Shown here: positions 1 to 12,049 of the stretch, one piece after another
How the letters are laid out: the number at the start of each line of letters is the position of its first letter
Position numbering within the stretch: the stretch's first letter is position 1
NCBI GenBank assembly: GCA_030549775.1
Contig: CM060172.1
Location: 9,411,861 to 9,475,860, forward strand
Direction of reading: 5' to 3'
DNA from: Tamarix chinensis
Lineage: Eukaryota; Streptophyta; Magnoliopsida; Caryophyllales; Tamaricaceae
DNA: 64,000 nucleotides
The notes under the pieces: generated by a model
The model's database searches: none
Told to the model about the DNA's origin: nothing
What the model saw: only the letters and a program-made list of their open reading frames with translations
Translations under genes and position numbers: made by a program

Positions 1-1142
1 GGCTTGTTTCATATGGGAAAAATAGTGGTGGAAAAAGCATCCCTCCTATTTGTATATTTTATATCAAGTATTTAATAATAAAAAATATTTTTTAATGAAA
101 TAACCATTTTAGATCGAATTAATATATAAAATGAGTAAATGTTTGAAAAAAGAACTTTTTAATTTTAAATATACTATACAAGATATGTAAAATATGAGGA
201 TAATTTTTCTACTTATATTACCTCCATACCAAACAATCATTGAAAGTGAAAGATCTCATAACTCAAAGCTAAGGTGTTGTGTCCTTTTCACCAAACGATA
301 ATAATAACTCAAGAGTATTTTCCCTAAGAAGTTCTTTAGGTTATTCCAACCATAGTTTTAAAAACCAGACTGATCATCAAATCAGTATCATTATTGGTTC
401 ACTAATTTAGTGATCTAATCAGTAATTTGGATTGGTTGGATCAATAATACAAACTAAGTAAAAAAAATGTGAAATATATATATATATATTACATATAAAT
501 TTGACTAGCTCCCAACCAATTTTTTGTCCAATTCATTGATTTTCATTAGTTCAACTAGTTTCTGATCGATTTCCACTGGTTCTAACATCCTAAGAACCGA
601 TACATAGAATATAGTTGGTGACCTGACTGGTTCAACAATTCACCGATAGGACCTATCCAGTCTAATCCAAATTTTAAAACTATAGTTTCACCTGTTTAAG
701 AATAGTAGTTAATAATATGTTTCCCTAGTAGAAGACGGGTATGTTGCATCAGAAAATAATAGTGACTTAGGAGCATTTTCCCTAAGAGGTGTTTTAGTCT
801 ATTCTACCAAATTAAGAATAGTGAGGTCTCTAAACTCAACATAAATAAGTAAATGGATTTAGTTATACCTAATAATGGAGCTCTGATTTAGTTCTCCTCT
901 TGTGTCGTATTATGTTTTATCATTATGAATGTTTATTTTTCCATGTGACCTTGTGTGTTTGTATGCTCTTATATGACTATATTGTTACCTTACTCACTAT
1001 ATGGCGTATTGATTATCTTTTTCATGAGTGTTGCTCATTCTCATAAGTAGATGAGTCAAACTTTGTGGTGTAGATTGATTAGGACCATTTGGATAACTTC
1101 ATTACTTATGATGCTTTTCCTTGGGGAGGGAGTGATCGTATT
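1..1142 (+). mobile_element. LTR fragment, family G (left part)
   Basis: Non-coding LTR sequence that continues at 9735-10067 after the F1 insertion. Read as the reverse complement it is colinear with the LTRs at 54712-57617 and 58237-58960: a block like the one before the small hairpins, a hairpin-like stretch near 1030-1060, and a GAGTAAGGTAACAA-like block near 990-1010. Two degenerate copies of the CTCCTGG/GCGTT-type module appear near 293-318 and 757-785. By comparison with element B, whose genes run against this reading, the true direction here is plus. The left end lies outside the window. The assignment rests on alignment by eye; the sequence is AT-rich and old. Confidence 0.6.
351..688. 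mobile_element. MITE-like element with terminal inverted repeats
   Basis: The ends are inverted copies. The left begins CATAGTTTTAAAAACCAGAC; the reverse complement of the right reads ACTATAGTTTTAAAATTTGG and then a matching AGACTGG. The inside is rich in degenerate GGTT/AACC motifs such as ATTGGTTGGAT and CACTGGTT, and there is no coding capacity. Length is about 340 bp. It interrupts one of two similar LTR modules, the other lying intact near 757-835, which supports insertion. I could not fix a target-site duplication, so the superfamily (hAT or Mutator-like) stays open. Confidence 0.5.
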
Positions 1143-2489
1143 TGTAATAACTTATCCTAAAATTATTCAAATTGTATTTAGAATTATGTTAATATAAAAT
1201 AAATGAGTTTTATTTTTGAAATGGGCTTGAAATTATAATAAAAATGTGGATTTTAGGCGTACCGATCTACTGGATTACATAACCAATCATCTGGTGTGCT
1301 AGAAAAATTTATTTTCTTATCCTTGATAAACTAGTCGACTGGTTTACCCCAAGCCCATCAATTGATTTACCTATGATTTTAGATCTATTTTTTATTTTGA
1401 TTTGAATTTCTCTTTAATGATTATGAAAACTTTTGATTTGTGTTCAATTATGCTAATAAGCATGTGCTTAGTGCTTTGGGATTAATTTCACATTAATTAT
1501 ATCATTATATGATTTTAATTAGCAAAACTTTTCCAAAAAAGTCACTATCTCTCTCTTTTAGTATATAGGGCTATGAGCTTGACTTTGTGCACCCTTCCTT
1601 GACTTACCAACCCACTACCATACCCATCTCTGACTTCACTCAACCCCCTCCACTCCATCAAGTCAACCCTCACTTCTTAGCTTGCCCACACTCAACCTCA
1701 CAAGTGTCATCCCCCTTTTCCCTAATAATGTGGACTAGCTTGCCCCTATACTTCTCATTTTCTAATCCATTATCATCCCTCACTTGTGTTCTTTCTCTCT
1801 TCTCCCTTTCCTTGTGGAATTTTTCACTAAGTTTTGAGCACCCTTCCATTTTCCCCTCTTCTTCCTTCTGTTGAGAAAAAAAATAGAGATGATCTTTGTC
1901 TTTATCCTTTGATCTTGCGAGAATTGTCTTAAGTAAGAAAGAATTAAGTTTAAAAAAAGTTAGAGATTTCAACCTCCCCTTTTACACCCTATTTTTAACT
2001 TAAAAGTAGTGTTTTGTGTCTTTCTTCTTCTTCTTATAATTTTCTTATTTTTTAATGAAGTTTTGGAAGATGGTTTTAATGGTTTTTACATTTATTCTCT
2101 TATGAATCAAAGTTCTACTTGATAAGCCATCTAGTAGGAGCTTTATGCTAGAAGAATTACTTCAAGGTAAGTCATTCTTATCTATAATATAATTAGATTT
2201 TTATGGTATACTAGGGTTCCATATGTTAGTGTTTATATGAGTAGGATATAATTGTGTTCCATGATATGATTATGTGGTATAATTCTCCTCAAGTAAGTGT
2301 TGTTGAGATTCTCTGATTTTAAGCATAAAATGGGTTATTAAGCATGATTTGTTTAAGTGTGTACATTACCATATATCTATGTGATTCTATTTGCGCAACA
2401 TGTATTTTTATGTGTGTTTTGACATAGAAGTATGCTAGGATTAATATGATAGAATGTGGTAAAATTTGGTGTGTGTTCTACAAGTTTGG

Positions 2490-2990
2490 GTAGTGTTTTA
2501 CCCAAACTGGTCAATCCGTTCCTCGAACCCATCGACTGGGTTTTTGAGTAGCCAAATGGTTTGGAGTTTTGGATTGGTTGGTCGTAAGATTGGTCGATTG
2601 GTTTGGTAAACCAACGACTAGTTTTGATGAATAGTTAATCAGTTGGTCAAACCCATCGACTAGTGTCCCTGCAGATCGAAGTGGTTTGGTCTCTACTTAG
2701 ACCCATCGACTGGTTGGACCAAACCGGCTAACTAGTTACTATAACCAATCGATCAGTTAGTTAAACCCATAGATCAATTTTTCTACAGGCCAAAATGGGT
2801 TAGTCTCTACTTACATACATCGACCGATTGGATTGAACCAATTAACTAGTTCATATGAATAGTCAATTAGTGAGGACAACCAATTGAATGGTGCTTTGGT
2901 ATTATTTTGGTCCATGTCTGGTTCGACCAAACTAGTTGACTAGTCTGAAGGACTGATCGACATATCTGGTTGGAAATTGATTGGTTTGTT
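2490..2990. repeat. Degenerate CATCGACTGGTT motif array in F1
   Basis: Many diverged copies of an ACCCATCGACTGGTT-like motif on both strands (for example CATCGACTGG near 2529 and 2707, GTCGATTGGTTTGG near 2591). Spacing is irregular, about 25-70 bp. Weaker copies occur upstream near 1260-1370 and in F2 near 16830-16930, 23530-23780 and 28320-28400, so the array belongs to family F. Confidence 0.55.
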
Positions 2991-3119
2991 ATAATTTATT
3001 GTGCATTTCTTGGCCTTTTTTGTTGATTCTTCCATTTATTTACAACATTTTAATTATGATTTTAACTATGATTGAACTGATTTAATATGAATCACTATGA
3101 TGGTATTTGATTTTTGATT

Positions 3120-3832
3120 TTTGATTGGTGGCTTTAAACACTCAATTGGTGGCTTTTGTGCCTTGTAGATGAGTTTTAAACACCCATATGGTAGCTTTAA
3201 TGCCTTGTGACGTGTTTTTTGTTATCACTTGGAAACACCCAATTTGGTTATATAATGAATTTTAATTGTGCTTGGTGTTATCACTTGGAAACTCCTAATT
3301 TCCATGTGTAGACTTTGTTGTGACTTGTGATATCACTTATACATAAATTGTTGATTTAAGATTTCATTTGAGCCTTTTTATTCTGCTCTCGAGGTAGCTG
3401 TCAGGAGTTAGTAAGCGGGTCACCCTTGATTATATATTTTTCACTCATTATCTATTTCCTTCTCTATAGGGTTGCGGTTGGTGGGGGTATGCGCATATCT
3501 TTAAGGTATAGGATTATATTATGGTAGGTCAACATGGCATCAGTGTCTAACACGGGTGGGTGAGGTGTCCCAGTACAATCCTCCTGGTATTTCATATTGT
3601 CCATTGCTTAGGTAGGTATAGTATCCCAACATTTTAGCCCTCGTAGCTGAGACATTTAAGGTGTGGTGGGTGAGGTATCCAAGTACAAATTCCTTTAATG
3701 TACTTCGACCATATATGGTAGGTGTAGTATCCCGATTTGAGGCAAGTGCACTTGATGTGTCATGCGTGTGGTATCCATGAGAAAGCCTCTTCGATGTATT
3801 CTAACCTTGTATGACGGGTGTGGTATCCCATT
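3120..3832. repeat. Two short tandem motif arrays near the F1 end
   Basis: The first array (about 3120-3345) repeats TATCACTTGGAAACACC and ATTGGTGGCTTT motifs. The second (about 3480-3832) repeats a GGTGGGTGTGGTATCCC motif roughly every 50-60 bp. Both recur in F2 at about 28555-28750 and 28915-29245, so they predate the insertions. They explain the G/T-rich character here; nothing coding is visible. Confidence 0.6.
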
Positions 3833-3987
3833 GTGATTATTCTATGCTACCTCAACTTTTGTTAATGATGGAGAACTAGGGGTGGCCGTGTAACACCCCC
3901 AAAATTCACTACTGAAAAATTTCATTTTATTAAAAGAAATAGCGGAAGAAAAATATAAAACAGTAAATTTCGAGGATATTACTGCCA

Positions 3988-4033
3988 CACTTAGTACCAG
4001 ACCGGTTCACTTCTACTGTTCCAGTACCAAGTG
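3988..4033 (-). other. Near-terminal hairpin of family E (E1 copy)
   Basis: Arms CACTTAGTACCAGACCGG and a near-complementary arm ending CCAGTACCAAGTG, with a loop of about 10 nt. It lies about 100 bp inside the terminus. In the inferred transcript direction this is the 3' end of the LTR (U5), next to where a primer-binding site would lie. Confidence 0.7.
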
Positions 4034-4263
4034 CTAAAGCTAAAGGAATGATATACACTTTGCTAGATTTTTAAAACATGTTTAAGTCAGAGTATCGCGA
4101 TACACTTTACAAGATTAGAATCCACCAGTGGTGGTTACAAGAACAAGGAATACATTTAAACCAAAAAGTAAAAGTAAAGGGAGAACCCTAAAAGTCTGAA
4201 TAATCTTTACGCTATTTCTAGTTGCCCACTTGAGTAGCACTTGAAAAAGATCTACAAGAGACA

Positions 4264-4282
4264 CTGTCCATTGAATAGGCAG
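4264..4282 (-). other. Small hairpin, E1 copy of a cross-family stem
   Basis: CTGTC and GGCAG can pair (one G-U) around a CATTGAATA loop. The matching position in E2, E5, E4 and the B and C LTRs also forms a short stem, with different base pairs. Confidence 0.45.
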
Positions 4283-4539
4283 GGCCCCCACAAATGGACC
4301 CCTTCAGTACTATGGTACTGAGTAACCCTTTAAAAACACACTTAAAAGTAGGCCCGCAATGCAATACATGAAACAAAGCTATATTCATATATAATAAGAA
4401 ATACATGCACCACAATCACATACTTAACAAGACCATCAATTATTAATAAGTCATAATGGAAAATTAATATGTTCGGGCCTTAAGCCATTAGTCAATCATT
4501 ATTCCATCATCTCTTAGATTTTATATCCATGTGAGTGCG

Positions 4540-4945
4540 GGAACCCTACTATTATAGTCGGTGGACCGGTCATGCAGGGCAAAACGCTCCTGGCCACTAT
4601 TATTTGTAGGTTGACTAGTCTGGCCCCGACTCACATGGTATTCCACTATAAGTGATTAGTATTTTCCATAACTTTATTCACATCCATGATTGGTTTTATT
4701 GAGCTCGGGACCCCCACTATTATTACCGGTGGATCGAAATATATATCAACATCATCCAAGGCAATACACTCCTGGGCCACTATTATATCCTGTGGATCGG
4801 TACTCATAATCATCTTCTAGGATAACACGCTCCTGGGCCACTATTATATCCGGTGGATCGATACTCATAATCACTTGTCATGGCATCACGCTCCTGGGCT
4901 ACTATTATAACCGGTAGATTGGTACTCAATATCATAATTCAACTG
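4540..4945 (-). repeat. CCAC..GTGG dyad module array, E1
   Basis: Five or six diverged copies of CCACTATTATANCCGGTGGAYCG, usually followed by an AACGCTCCTGG-like tail, with spacers of 30-60 bp and longer. The core CCGGTGGACCGG is a 5-bp inverted repeat around a GG centre, and CCAC/GTGG forms an outer dyad. The same array lies at the same place in E2, E3, E4 and E5. Confidence 0.75.
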
Positions 4946-5689
4946 GGCCTGGCTCATTAATCTTTCACTTTTATGATTAATATTTTTCCTTTTTTAATCA
5001 GCATAATGATTCCATTTATTTTCCTCGGACGGGAGATCAAGAACCCAGGACACAAAGGTACACCGGTCGTACTAGTGCATATCAGCTACTCAGTTGCCTT
5101 TAACCATCAACCCAGGAATGCAAAGGTACCCTGGTCGTACTGGTGCATAAAGTTATTCAGTACCCTACCGACAATGACACCTAACCCATAAGTATCCATA
5201 CCCCCTAAATAGGTCTGTGGAGCTAGATAGAGTAAGATATAGGGCGTGGATGGGGCACAAAGGCACACTAGTAAATACCAGAATTATCATGGGCTAAACC
5301 ACGTCTTTAGGGTAGCGACCCCTAAAGAGCCACCATTCTTGATCTTGAGGTCTTTTACTTTAAGTATTAGTGTATTAATTAAAGTGATCATGAAAAGCAC
5401 AATAATCAAATACTTATTCACTTTCAATCGTTCTGATATCATTAGCCATTTCTTATACAGACAGTTATCCAAGATAACATAGAGAAATCATTAAGTCCAT
5501 CATAATCTCATCTAATTCTAAATTAGGATTCGTTCTCGTGATACTTACTAATTATCAAATACTCTTTCCTTGCTAATTAGCATTATTTGAGTCGTATTAT
5601 GAAATTCCACAATCACAACGACATGTTAGATACAAATTACTCATTCACCCCTTACTTATGTAATTGCTAAGTCATACCTTCCTTACATG

Positions 5690-6790
5690 ATAAATTACCT
5701 TATTACCCTTCTTATTGCATAATTACCAAATTACCCCTTACTCGGTTTAGGTTACCAAGTTATCTCCTACGTTTTTTAGATCACCATTCACCCTTCATAA
5801 TTGTTACCCTTAACATATTTCCCATTTTGTTGGTTAGATTACCGTATTGCCCTTCTCCTTTGTTATAATTACTAAATTGCCCTTGAGTTAGATAAATTAC
5901 CAAATTACCCTTCTTCATTATCATGATTATCAATTTACCCTTTAGTCGGTTAAATTACCAAATTGCCCTTCTCCGTTATCTTTATTACCGAATTGTCCAT
6001 TTAGTTGGATAAGTTACCAAATTACCCTTCTCCAATATCATAATTGCTAGTTTGCCCTTATCCATTATTATAATTACCAAATTACCCTTATCCATTATCA
6101 AAATTACCAAAATTACCCTTTTGTTGGTTAAATTACCAAATTAACCTTCTCCATAATTACAATTACCAATTTACCCCTCTCCACATTTATAATTACTAAT
6201 TTACCCTTCTCCATCATTATAGTCACCAATTTACACTTCTCCACAATTATAATTACCGATTTACCCTTCTCCATTTTTATGATTGCTATATTTCCCTTCT
6301 CCATTATTAAAATTACCACAATGCCCTTTTATTGGTTAATTTACCAAATTACCCTTCTCTATTATCATAATTATTCAATTGCCCTTTTATAATCATAATT
6401 TAATTACCAAATTATCCTTCATTGTTATCATAATTACCAAGTTATCCCTTACCCCCAAGTTTGCCATAAATTTCCTTTTATTTACAAAATTACCCTTCAA
6501 CCCCTTACTTCCAAATTACCATAATATCATTTTATTTACAAAATTACCATAATACCCTTTTACTTATAAAATTTCCATAATACCCCTTTTACTTTACAAA
6601 TTACTATTTTACCCTTCTACATCTAAAATTACCATTTTTCCCTTCTTTCCCAAAATTACCATATTACACTTTACTCCCAAAATTACCATAATACCCTTTA
6701 CTCCTAAAATTACCATAATACCCCCTTTACTTATAAAATTACCATTTTGCTGTTTTGCCTCCAATATTACCACTTTACCCCTTTATTACA
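5690..6790. repeat. AT-rich minisatellite, about 27-30 bp unit, E1
   Basis: Tandem diverged copies of AATTACCAAATTACCCTTCT plus a CCATTATNAT tail. Because 30 is divisible by three, long repetitive frames appear on both strands; they are artefacts. The same block lies in E2 and E5. Confidence 0.85.
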
Positions 6791-7479
6791 CCACTTTTAT
6801 TAAATTAAACATTACCACATGGAATAATAATATTAACACTCCATTAATAATATCCAAGTCCACCAACCATTATATTTTAATATAATACTTATTAGCACCC
6901 ACACATATTAGGCCACATTCTTGCATTAGAAATATTACTAAAATGCCCTTAGGGCTCACAATAATATTATTCATGCATAAATGGTCACAATAACATAATA
7001 TGACATGGATAAGTACTTAACACTTTCATTAATAATCAAACTCTTTCCTTAAGCAACATTTCCACACATAGCATATAAACTAACATACTTTCCTTTTTTT
7101 TTATCAATTAATACAAGCAAATATATATATTATATTAAACCACAAATATCAAGCATAATAACATATTAAAAATCCTAATGTGCTAACATACATTTATCCA
7201 TGCGTTTAAGTGGGGTTTAACGATAACCTTAATTCTCGCAAAAATAAAATCTTATTGGTATCCCGGTTAAAGATTCAAGCTTTAAATAGCAAAATCAACC
7301 CCTAAAAAAATAATGTCAATAATTATTATATTAGAAGTAGGAATTTAAAAGGATAGAACTTTATAAAAACTTAATTAATAATTCACTTTACTTAACCATT
7401 AATATACCTCAAAAATTAAACAAGGAAAATCCCAAAATAATGTGGAACTCACGCTACATGAGCAGCGTGAGTCACATGC

Positions 7480-8700
7480 AGGTTGCAAGGGGAGAAGAGG
7501 GTCAAGGGTGGTGAGGTAGAAGTGAGGGGGAGATGGTTCAGGTTGGGGATTTAGGGGCCAAGAGGAGGGAAAGTGGGGGAGAGTTAAGACAAGTAAAGGA
7601 TGCAGGGGTGGAGAGGGGGTGTGGGTGGTGGTTAGGAGTAGGCTAATGGCGAAAAAGGGTTGCGGTGGCGGCGAGGTGATGAAAGGGGTTGTTGAGGTGG
7701 GCGTGGCTAAGAAGGAAGGAAAAGGGAGAAGGAAAATGAAGGGGGTAAGGGGGCTTGTATCAGCCAAACAAGGTATGTGGGTGGTAGAGGAGGTTGTAAG
7801 GAGTTGATTGGTGGTTTGGGTGGTAGCAGAGGCGGCTAGACGGCGGCGAACGGTGGGGTTGCAAGGGGCCTATCGAGAAGGGGAAAATGGGGAGAAGAAT
7901 AAGTGGGGAGGAAGAAGGGGCTGTGGGATGGCTTGGGGTGGTCTTGTGGTGGTGTAGGGTGGTAGTAGAAGGGTGTAGAAGGTGGTTTAGGTGGTTGGTG
8001 AGGCAGAGGAAGCGGCATAGCCAAACCGAGGTGAAAATGGAAGGAGAAGAAAAGGGAGGTCGGGGAAGGTATGGGGCTCAAAATATGGGGCAGGAAAAGG
8101 GTTGGAGAGGAGAAGAAAAAGAAGACGGAGGATAGGGGTGATAGGTGGCTGGTAGGTGGCAGTGTTTCGGGTGGCAGGGAGGTGGTAGGGTGGTAGGGAG
8201 AGGAAGGGGAAGAAGGGAAAGGGTGGCTATGCGGGATGGGTTGCATGGCTGGCCGGTTTATAAAATGATGAAAAAAAAGGGACAGGGGAGAGAGAGAGAG
8301 AGGGAGAGAGGCAGGTGGTGGTAGTGGTTGTAGGAGGTGGCAGTGGGAGGCTGTAGGCGGTGGCAGTCATGGCGATGATGACGGGTCGGGGGGCTGTTGG
8401 GTTGAGGCAGAAGAAGAAAGAAAGGGAGAGGGAGGAAGCAGGCCAGCGCAGAGGGGGGGAAAGAAATTGGGCCAGCCTAGGCTCTAGGGGAGAAAGGAAA
8501 AGAAGAGGAGGGCAGGGGATGGGTCGATGTGTGCAGGAAAGAGAATGGGAGAGGGGGAGATGGGCCGGCGGCCCAGGTGCGGGGGAGGGCTGGCCTGGCA
8601 CGGCGACCCGAAGGAGGGAAAAGGAAGAGAAAAGAAAGAAGAAAAAGGAGAAAAAGGAGAAGGAAAAGAAAAGGGAAAAAAAGGAAAATAGGAAAATAGG
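7480..8700. repeat. Purine-rich (GGT/GAA) tract, E1
   Basis: About 1.2 kb with strong G and A excess on the plus strand, grading from GGTGG-rich to GAAGGAAAAGG-rich. It ends about 300 bp before the terminus. On the minus strand it is pyrimidine-rich, as expected of a transcribed LTR leader. Several frames of about 60-136 codons here give low-complexity proline/serine/leucine or lysine/arginine strings and are rejected as genes. Confidence 0.7.
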
Positions 8701-9734
8701 GGAAAATAATTTAATTTAATTTAGTAAATAATAAAATGTAATATTTTTGATAAATTATTTAATTTAATAATTTAATTCAATATAATTTAATATATTGGTT
8801 CAAAAAGAATAATTTTAGTAAAATATTAGTTTGAAAAATTATTTATTAAATATGATAAAATAATAAAAATTTTATTTTTAATTTATTAAATACTCCTATC
8901 CAAATTTATATACTAAAAAATCCATAAAATAATTAAACTAAATAATTTTAAAAGCTAATTTATTTCAAATAAAAGCTATTTATTAAATTATAGGTTTTCT
9001 AAAATTTTGGGGGATTACAGGCCGAACAAACTATCTTACTAACAGAAACGAGTGTGGTCACTAAAGGAAGAATTCTATTATGGTTTACATTTTATGAATA
9101 GTGTGTATTACTATATTTCTATGCTTCCATGATTCTATGCAAGCATGTTAGTTGTACTTGAGTTGAATCAATATGATATCACCATGCTATTTTGTGATTT
9201 TAATGTGTTGTATGAGCTTTCCATGTTTTAGGTAGTATGTTTTACCAATACTTTACCATTTGGTCCAGGGAGTAGATGATGATTTGTAGGGTTACGACTC
9301 TTAGTTAGAGTATGCTAAGGGTGGTGACGTGGGTCATTAGGGGGTCATTGCTTGGGGTTGGAGGTTTATGATTGTGCCTAAGAGTTAGGCTAACCGATTA
9401 TTAGTATTTCGCCCACTATTTTGGCATGTTTTTGTATTTTTGATTGTTTAGACTCTTAGCTTGGATTCTTGTATATGATTTTGTAAAACTATCGAGTTTA
9501 TTATATCTATGATATTGTTCTAGTCTTTATTATCTTGTATTGTCACATTATTATTATGATCACACATCGTTTTGTTCCTTCTTTCATTTTGCCTTGCATT
9601 AGGCATAGGTTAGGTGATGATCACACCTCTCTCATGGTTGATTTGGTGGTAGCATTCCCCAATTTTATTTTTCAATCACTTCTGCATTGTGTTAAAAATG
9701 AATTTTTTTTGGTTAAAAAATTAGGGGTGTTACA

Positions 9735-10067
9735 ATATTATTTTCGGGGTTGGAATTATAGTCATATTATTTGGTAATTAGTTTTGGTTTGCATACCTTT
9801 TTAGACTCTTAGTTTCTTAGGATCCCTTTTAATTGTATTTTATTGATGACATAGTAGAGTTAATATCTAAAGTCTTGTCTAAGTTAATAAAATTTCTCTC
9901 ATTCTCTATTTATCATATTTTAAGTTTTAACTATTTTACCTTGCATTCAATGTAAAGATGATATGGTAAGCTAGACTTATGTTGAGTATGGTGATAACAT
10001 CTAACTATATTTATATTATGCTTTCGCTAAAGTGATTTTTTTTAGTAGTAATTTTTGGGGTGTTACA
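9735..10067 (+). mobile_element. LTR fragment, family G (right end)
   Basis: This ends TAGTAATTTTTGGGGTGTTACA-like at 10067. Its reverse complement aligns with the first 330 bp of the LTR at 58237: TGTAAYACCCC, then blocks equivalent to GTCTAGTTTACCATATCAT and GAGAAAATTTATAAA. It joins 1-1142 across the F1 insertion. No primer-binding site follows, so the LTR is solo or its internal domain is gone. Confidence 0.7.
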
Positions 10068-10380
10068 GTGTTAGCTTATGTTATAAGAAATATAAAATAA
10101 TTATTACAACATATTATGAAGAACAAGATGAAAAATATAAAGATATATTATCAATGAAGAAGACATTACAAGTATGACAATTTGCAGTGAACATGAAGAT
10201 AAATAAGATGAACATATTAAGGTAACTTTAAGGAGGAGTAGGTTCAAAGCATAATTAAAGTATGAGCAAAACATGTATAATATTATCACAAATGTGGAAG
10301 CAATCGTTAATAACCTCTTCAACTAATGGGTTGATCATGTAGAATAAGTGTAAGCAAAAGTCTAAGTTCGTATGGATATG
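10068..10380. other. Unassigned AT-rich stretch
   Basis: About 310 bp between the G LTR end and the E2 copy. I see no coding potential, repeat or recognisable terminus. The one frame (72 codons, minus) has no recognisable domain. Confidence 0.4.
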
Positions 10381-10392
10381 CGTAATACCCCA

Positions 10393-10438
10393 CACTCAGT
10401 ACCAGACCGGTTTACTCCTATCGTTCCAGTACTAAGTG
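10393..10438 (-). other. Near-terminal hairpin of family E (E2 copy)
   Basis: Arms CACTCAGTACCAGACCGG and CGTTCCAGTACTAAGTG pair around a loop of about 10 nt. It matches the E1 hairpin although the deletion has moved it next to the terminus. Confidence 0.65.
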
Positions 10439-10950
10439 CTAAGGCTGAAAGAGTAAAATACAGTTTATGAGAAACTTAAACTATATTTAAATCAGAGTAG
10501 CGTAAATAATAATTTACAACAATAAATCCACCAATGGTGGTCACAAGAATAAGGACCACATTTAAACTAAGGGTTGAAAAGAGAGAGAGGTAAAACCCTA
10601 AAAGTCCAGATAATTCCTTACGCTCTTTCTTGTTGCCCACTTAAATAGCACCTGAAAAGGACCAGTAAGGGACATTGCCCATTGAATAGGCAGGGGCCCC
10701 ACGAATAGAACCCTTTAATACTATGGTACTGAGTAACGCTTTAAACTACACTAAAAAGCAAGCCCGCAATGCAACACATGATATAGAACTATATACATAT
10801 ATAATAAGAGATGCACACACAACATCCACATGCTTAACAAGTCCATCACATATTCATAGGTTATAAAATGAAATCAATGCTTTTGGGATTTAAGCCGATA
10901 GTCAACCATTACTCAATCATTTCTCGAATTATATCCATGTGAGTGTGGGA

Positions 10951-11320
10951 ACCCCACTATTATAGTCGGTGGACCGAAAACATATAGGGTAGAACGCTCC
11001 TGACCACTATTATTCACTGGTGGATCGGTCTATAAGACATAACACTCCTGGCCACTATTATTCGCCGGTGGACCAGTCTAGCCCTAACTCACATGGTATT
11101 CCACTATAAGTGATTAGTATTTTTCATGACTTATTCACATCCATAATTAGGTTTATTGAGCTCGGGATTCCCCACTATTATAGTCGGTGCACCGAAATAC
11201 ATATAAACATTATCTAGGGTAAAACACTCTTGGGCCACTCTTATATCCGGTGGACCGGTACTCATAAAAATCTTCCAAGGCAAAACACTCTAGGGCTACT
11301 ATTATAACCGGTACTCATAA
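10951..11320 (-). repeat. CCAC..GTGG dyad module array, E2
   Basis: Five to six copies of CCACTATTATAGTCGGTGGACCG-like units with GAACGCTCCTG or ACACTCCTGG tails, placed as in E1. Confidence 0.7.
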
Positions 11321-12049
11321 TATAATCCATCTGGGCCCATCTAATTTGTCTTTCACTTTCATGATTATTGTTTTCCCTTTTAATTAGCACAAAAATTCCA
11401 TTTATTTGCCTCAAACGGGAGATCAAGATCCCAGGACACAAAGGTACACCGGTCATACTGGTGTATACAAGCTACTTAGTACCCTTCAACTATCAACCCA
11501 AGGACGCAAAGGTACCCTGGTCGTACTGGTGCATAAAGCTACTTAGTATCCTACCGACAAGGACACCTAATCCATAAGTATGCATACCCCCTAAATAGGT
11601 TTAGAGCTAGATAAAGTAAGATGTAGGGCCTGGCTGGAGCACTAAGACACGCCAGCAAATACCAGAATCACTGTGGGCTAAACCATGTCTTTAGGGTAGC
11701 AACCTCTAAAGAGCCACTACTCCCGATCTCGAGGTCTTTCACTTTAATTAATAGTGTCTTAATTAAGGTGATCACGAAAATCACAACAATCATATACTTG
11801 TCCACTTTTAATTGGTTCTGATATCATTAGATACTCCTTATTTATATAATTATCCAAGAAAACTTAGAGGAATCATTAAGGCCATCATTATCTCATCCAA
11901 TTCCGATTTAGGTATCATTCTCATGATACTTACTAATTGTCAAATACTCTTATCTGGCTATTCAATGTTACTTGACTCTTATTATGAAACTCTCTTATCT
12001 CATCTACATATTAGATACAAATTACTGATTTACCATTTTCATCTCTACA

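Larger units (their letters stand above)
3889..9019 (-). mobile_element. Giant solo LTR E1 (family E), 5131 bp
   Basis: The unit runs from TGTAACACCCCCAAAATT to AATTTTGGGGGATTACA, so its ends are imperfect inverted repeats of the TG..CA type. A perfect 5-bp TSD, GGCCG, lies at 3884-3888 and 9020-9024. The F2 copy shows the uninterrupted site (near 29288-29303). There are no terminal direct repeats and no coding domain, so this is a single LTR-type unit. The true direction is inferred as minus, because in element B the genes run against the equivalent reading. Order on the plus strand: near-terminal hairpin, CCAC..GTGG module array, 30-bp minisatellite, purine-rich tract, AT-rich end of about 300 bp. 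Confidence 0.85.
1143..9734 (+). mobile_element. Solo LTR F1 (family F), interrupted by E1
   Basis: The unit starts TGTAATAACTTATCC and ends GGGGTGTTACA. It is flanked by GTATT (1138-1142) and ATATT (9735-9739), a TSD with one mismatch. Without the nested E1 and its TSD it is about 3.46 kb and colinear with F2 (16718-29939). No gag-pol or second LTR adjoins it, so it is best read as a solo LTR left by recombination between LTRs. A pyrimidine-rich stretch near 1545-1865 and splice-donor-like AAGGTAAGT at 2164 are compatible with plus-strand transcription, but the direction is uncertain. Frames inside are short and not conserved in F2. Confidence 0.75.
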
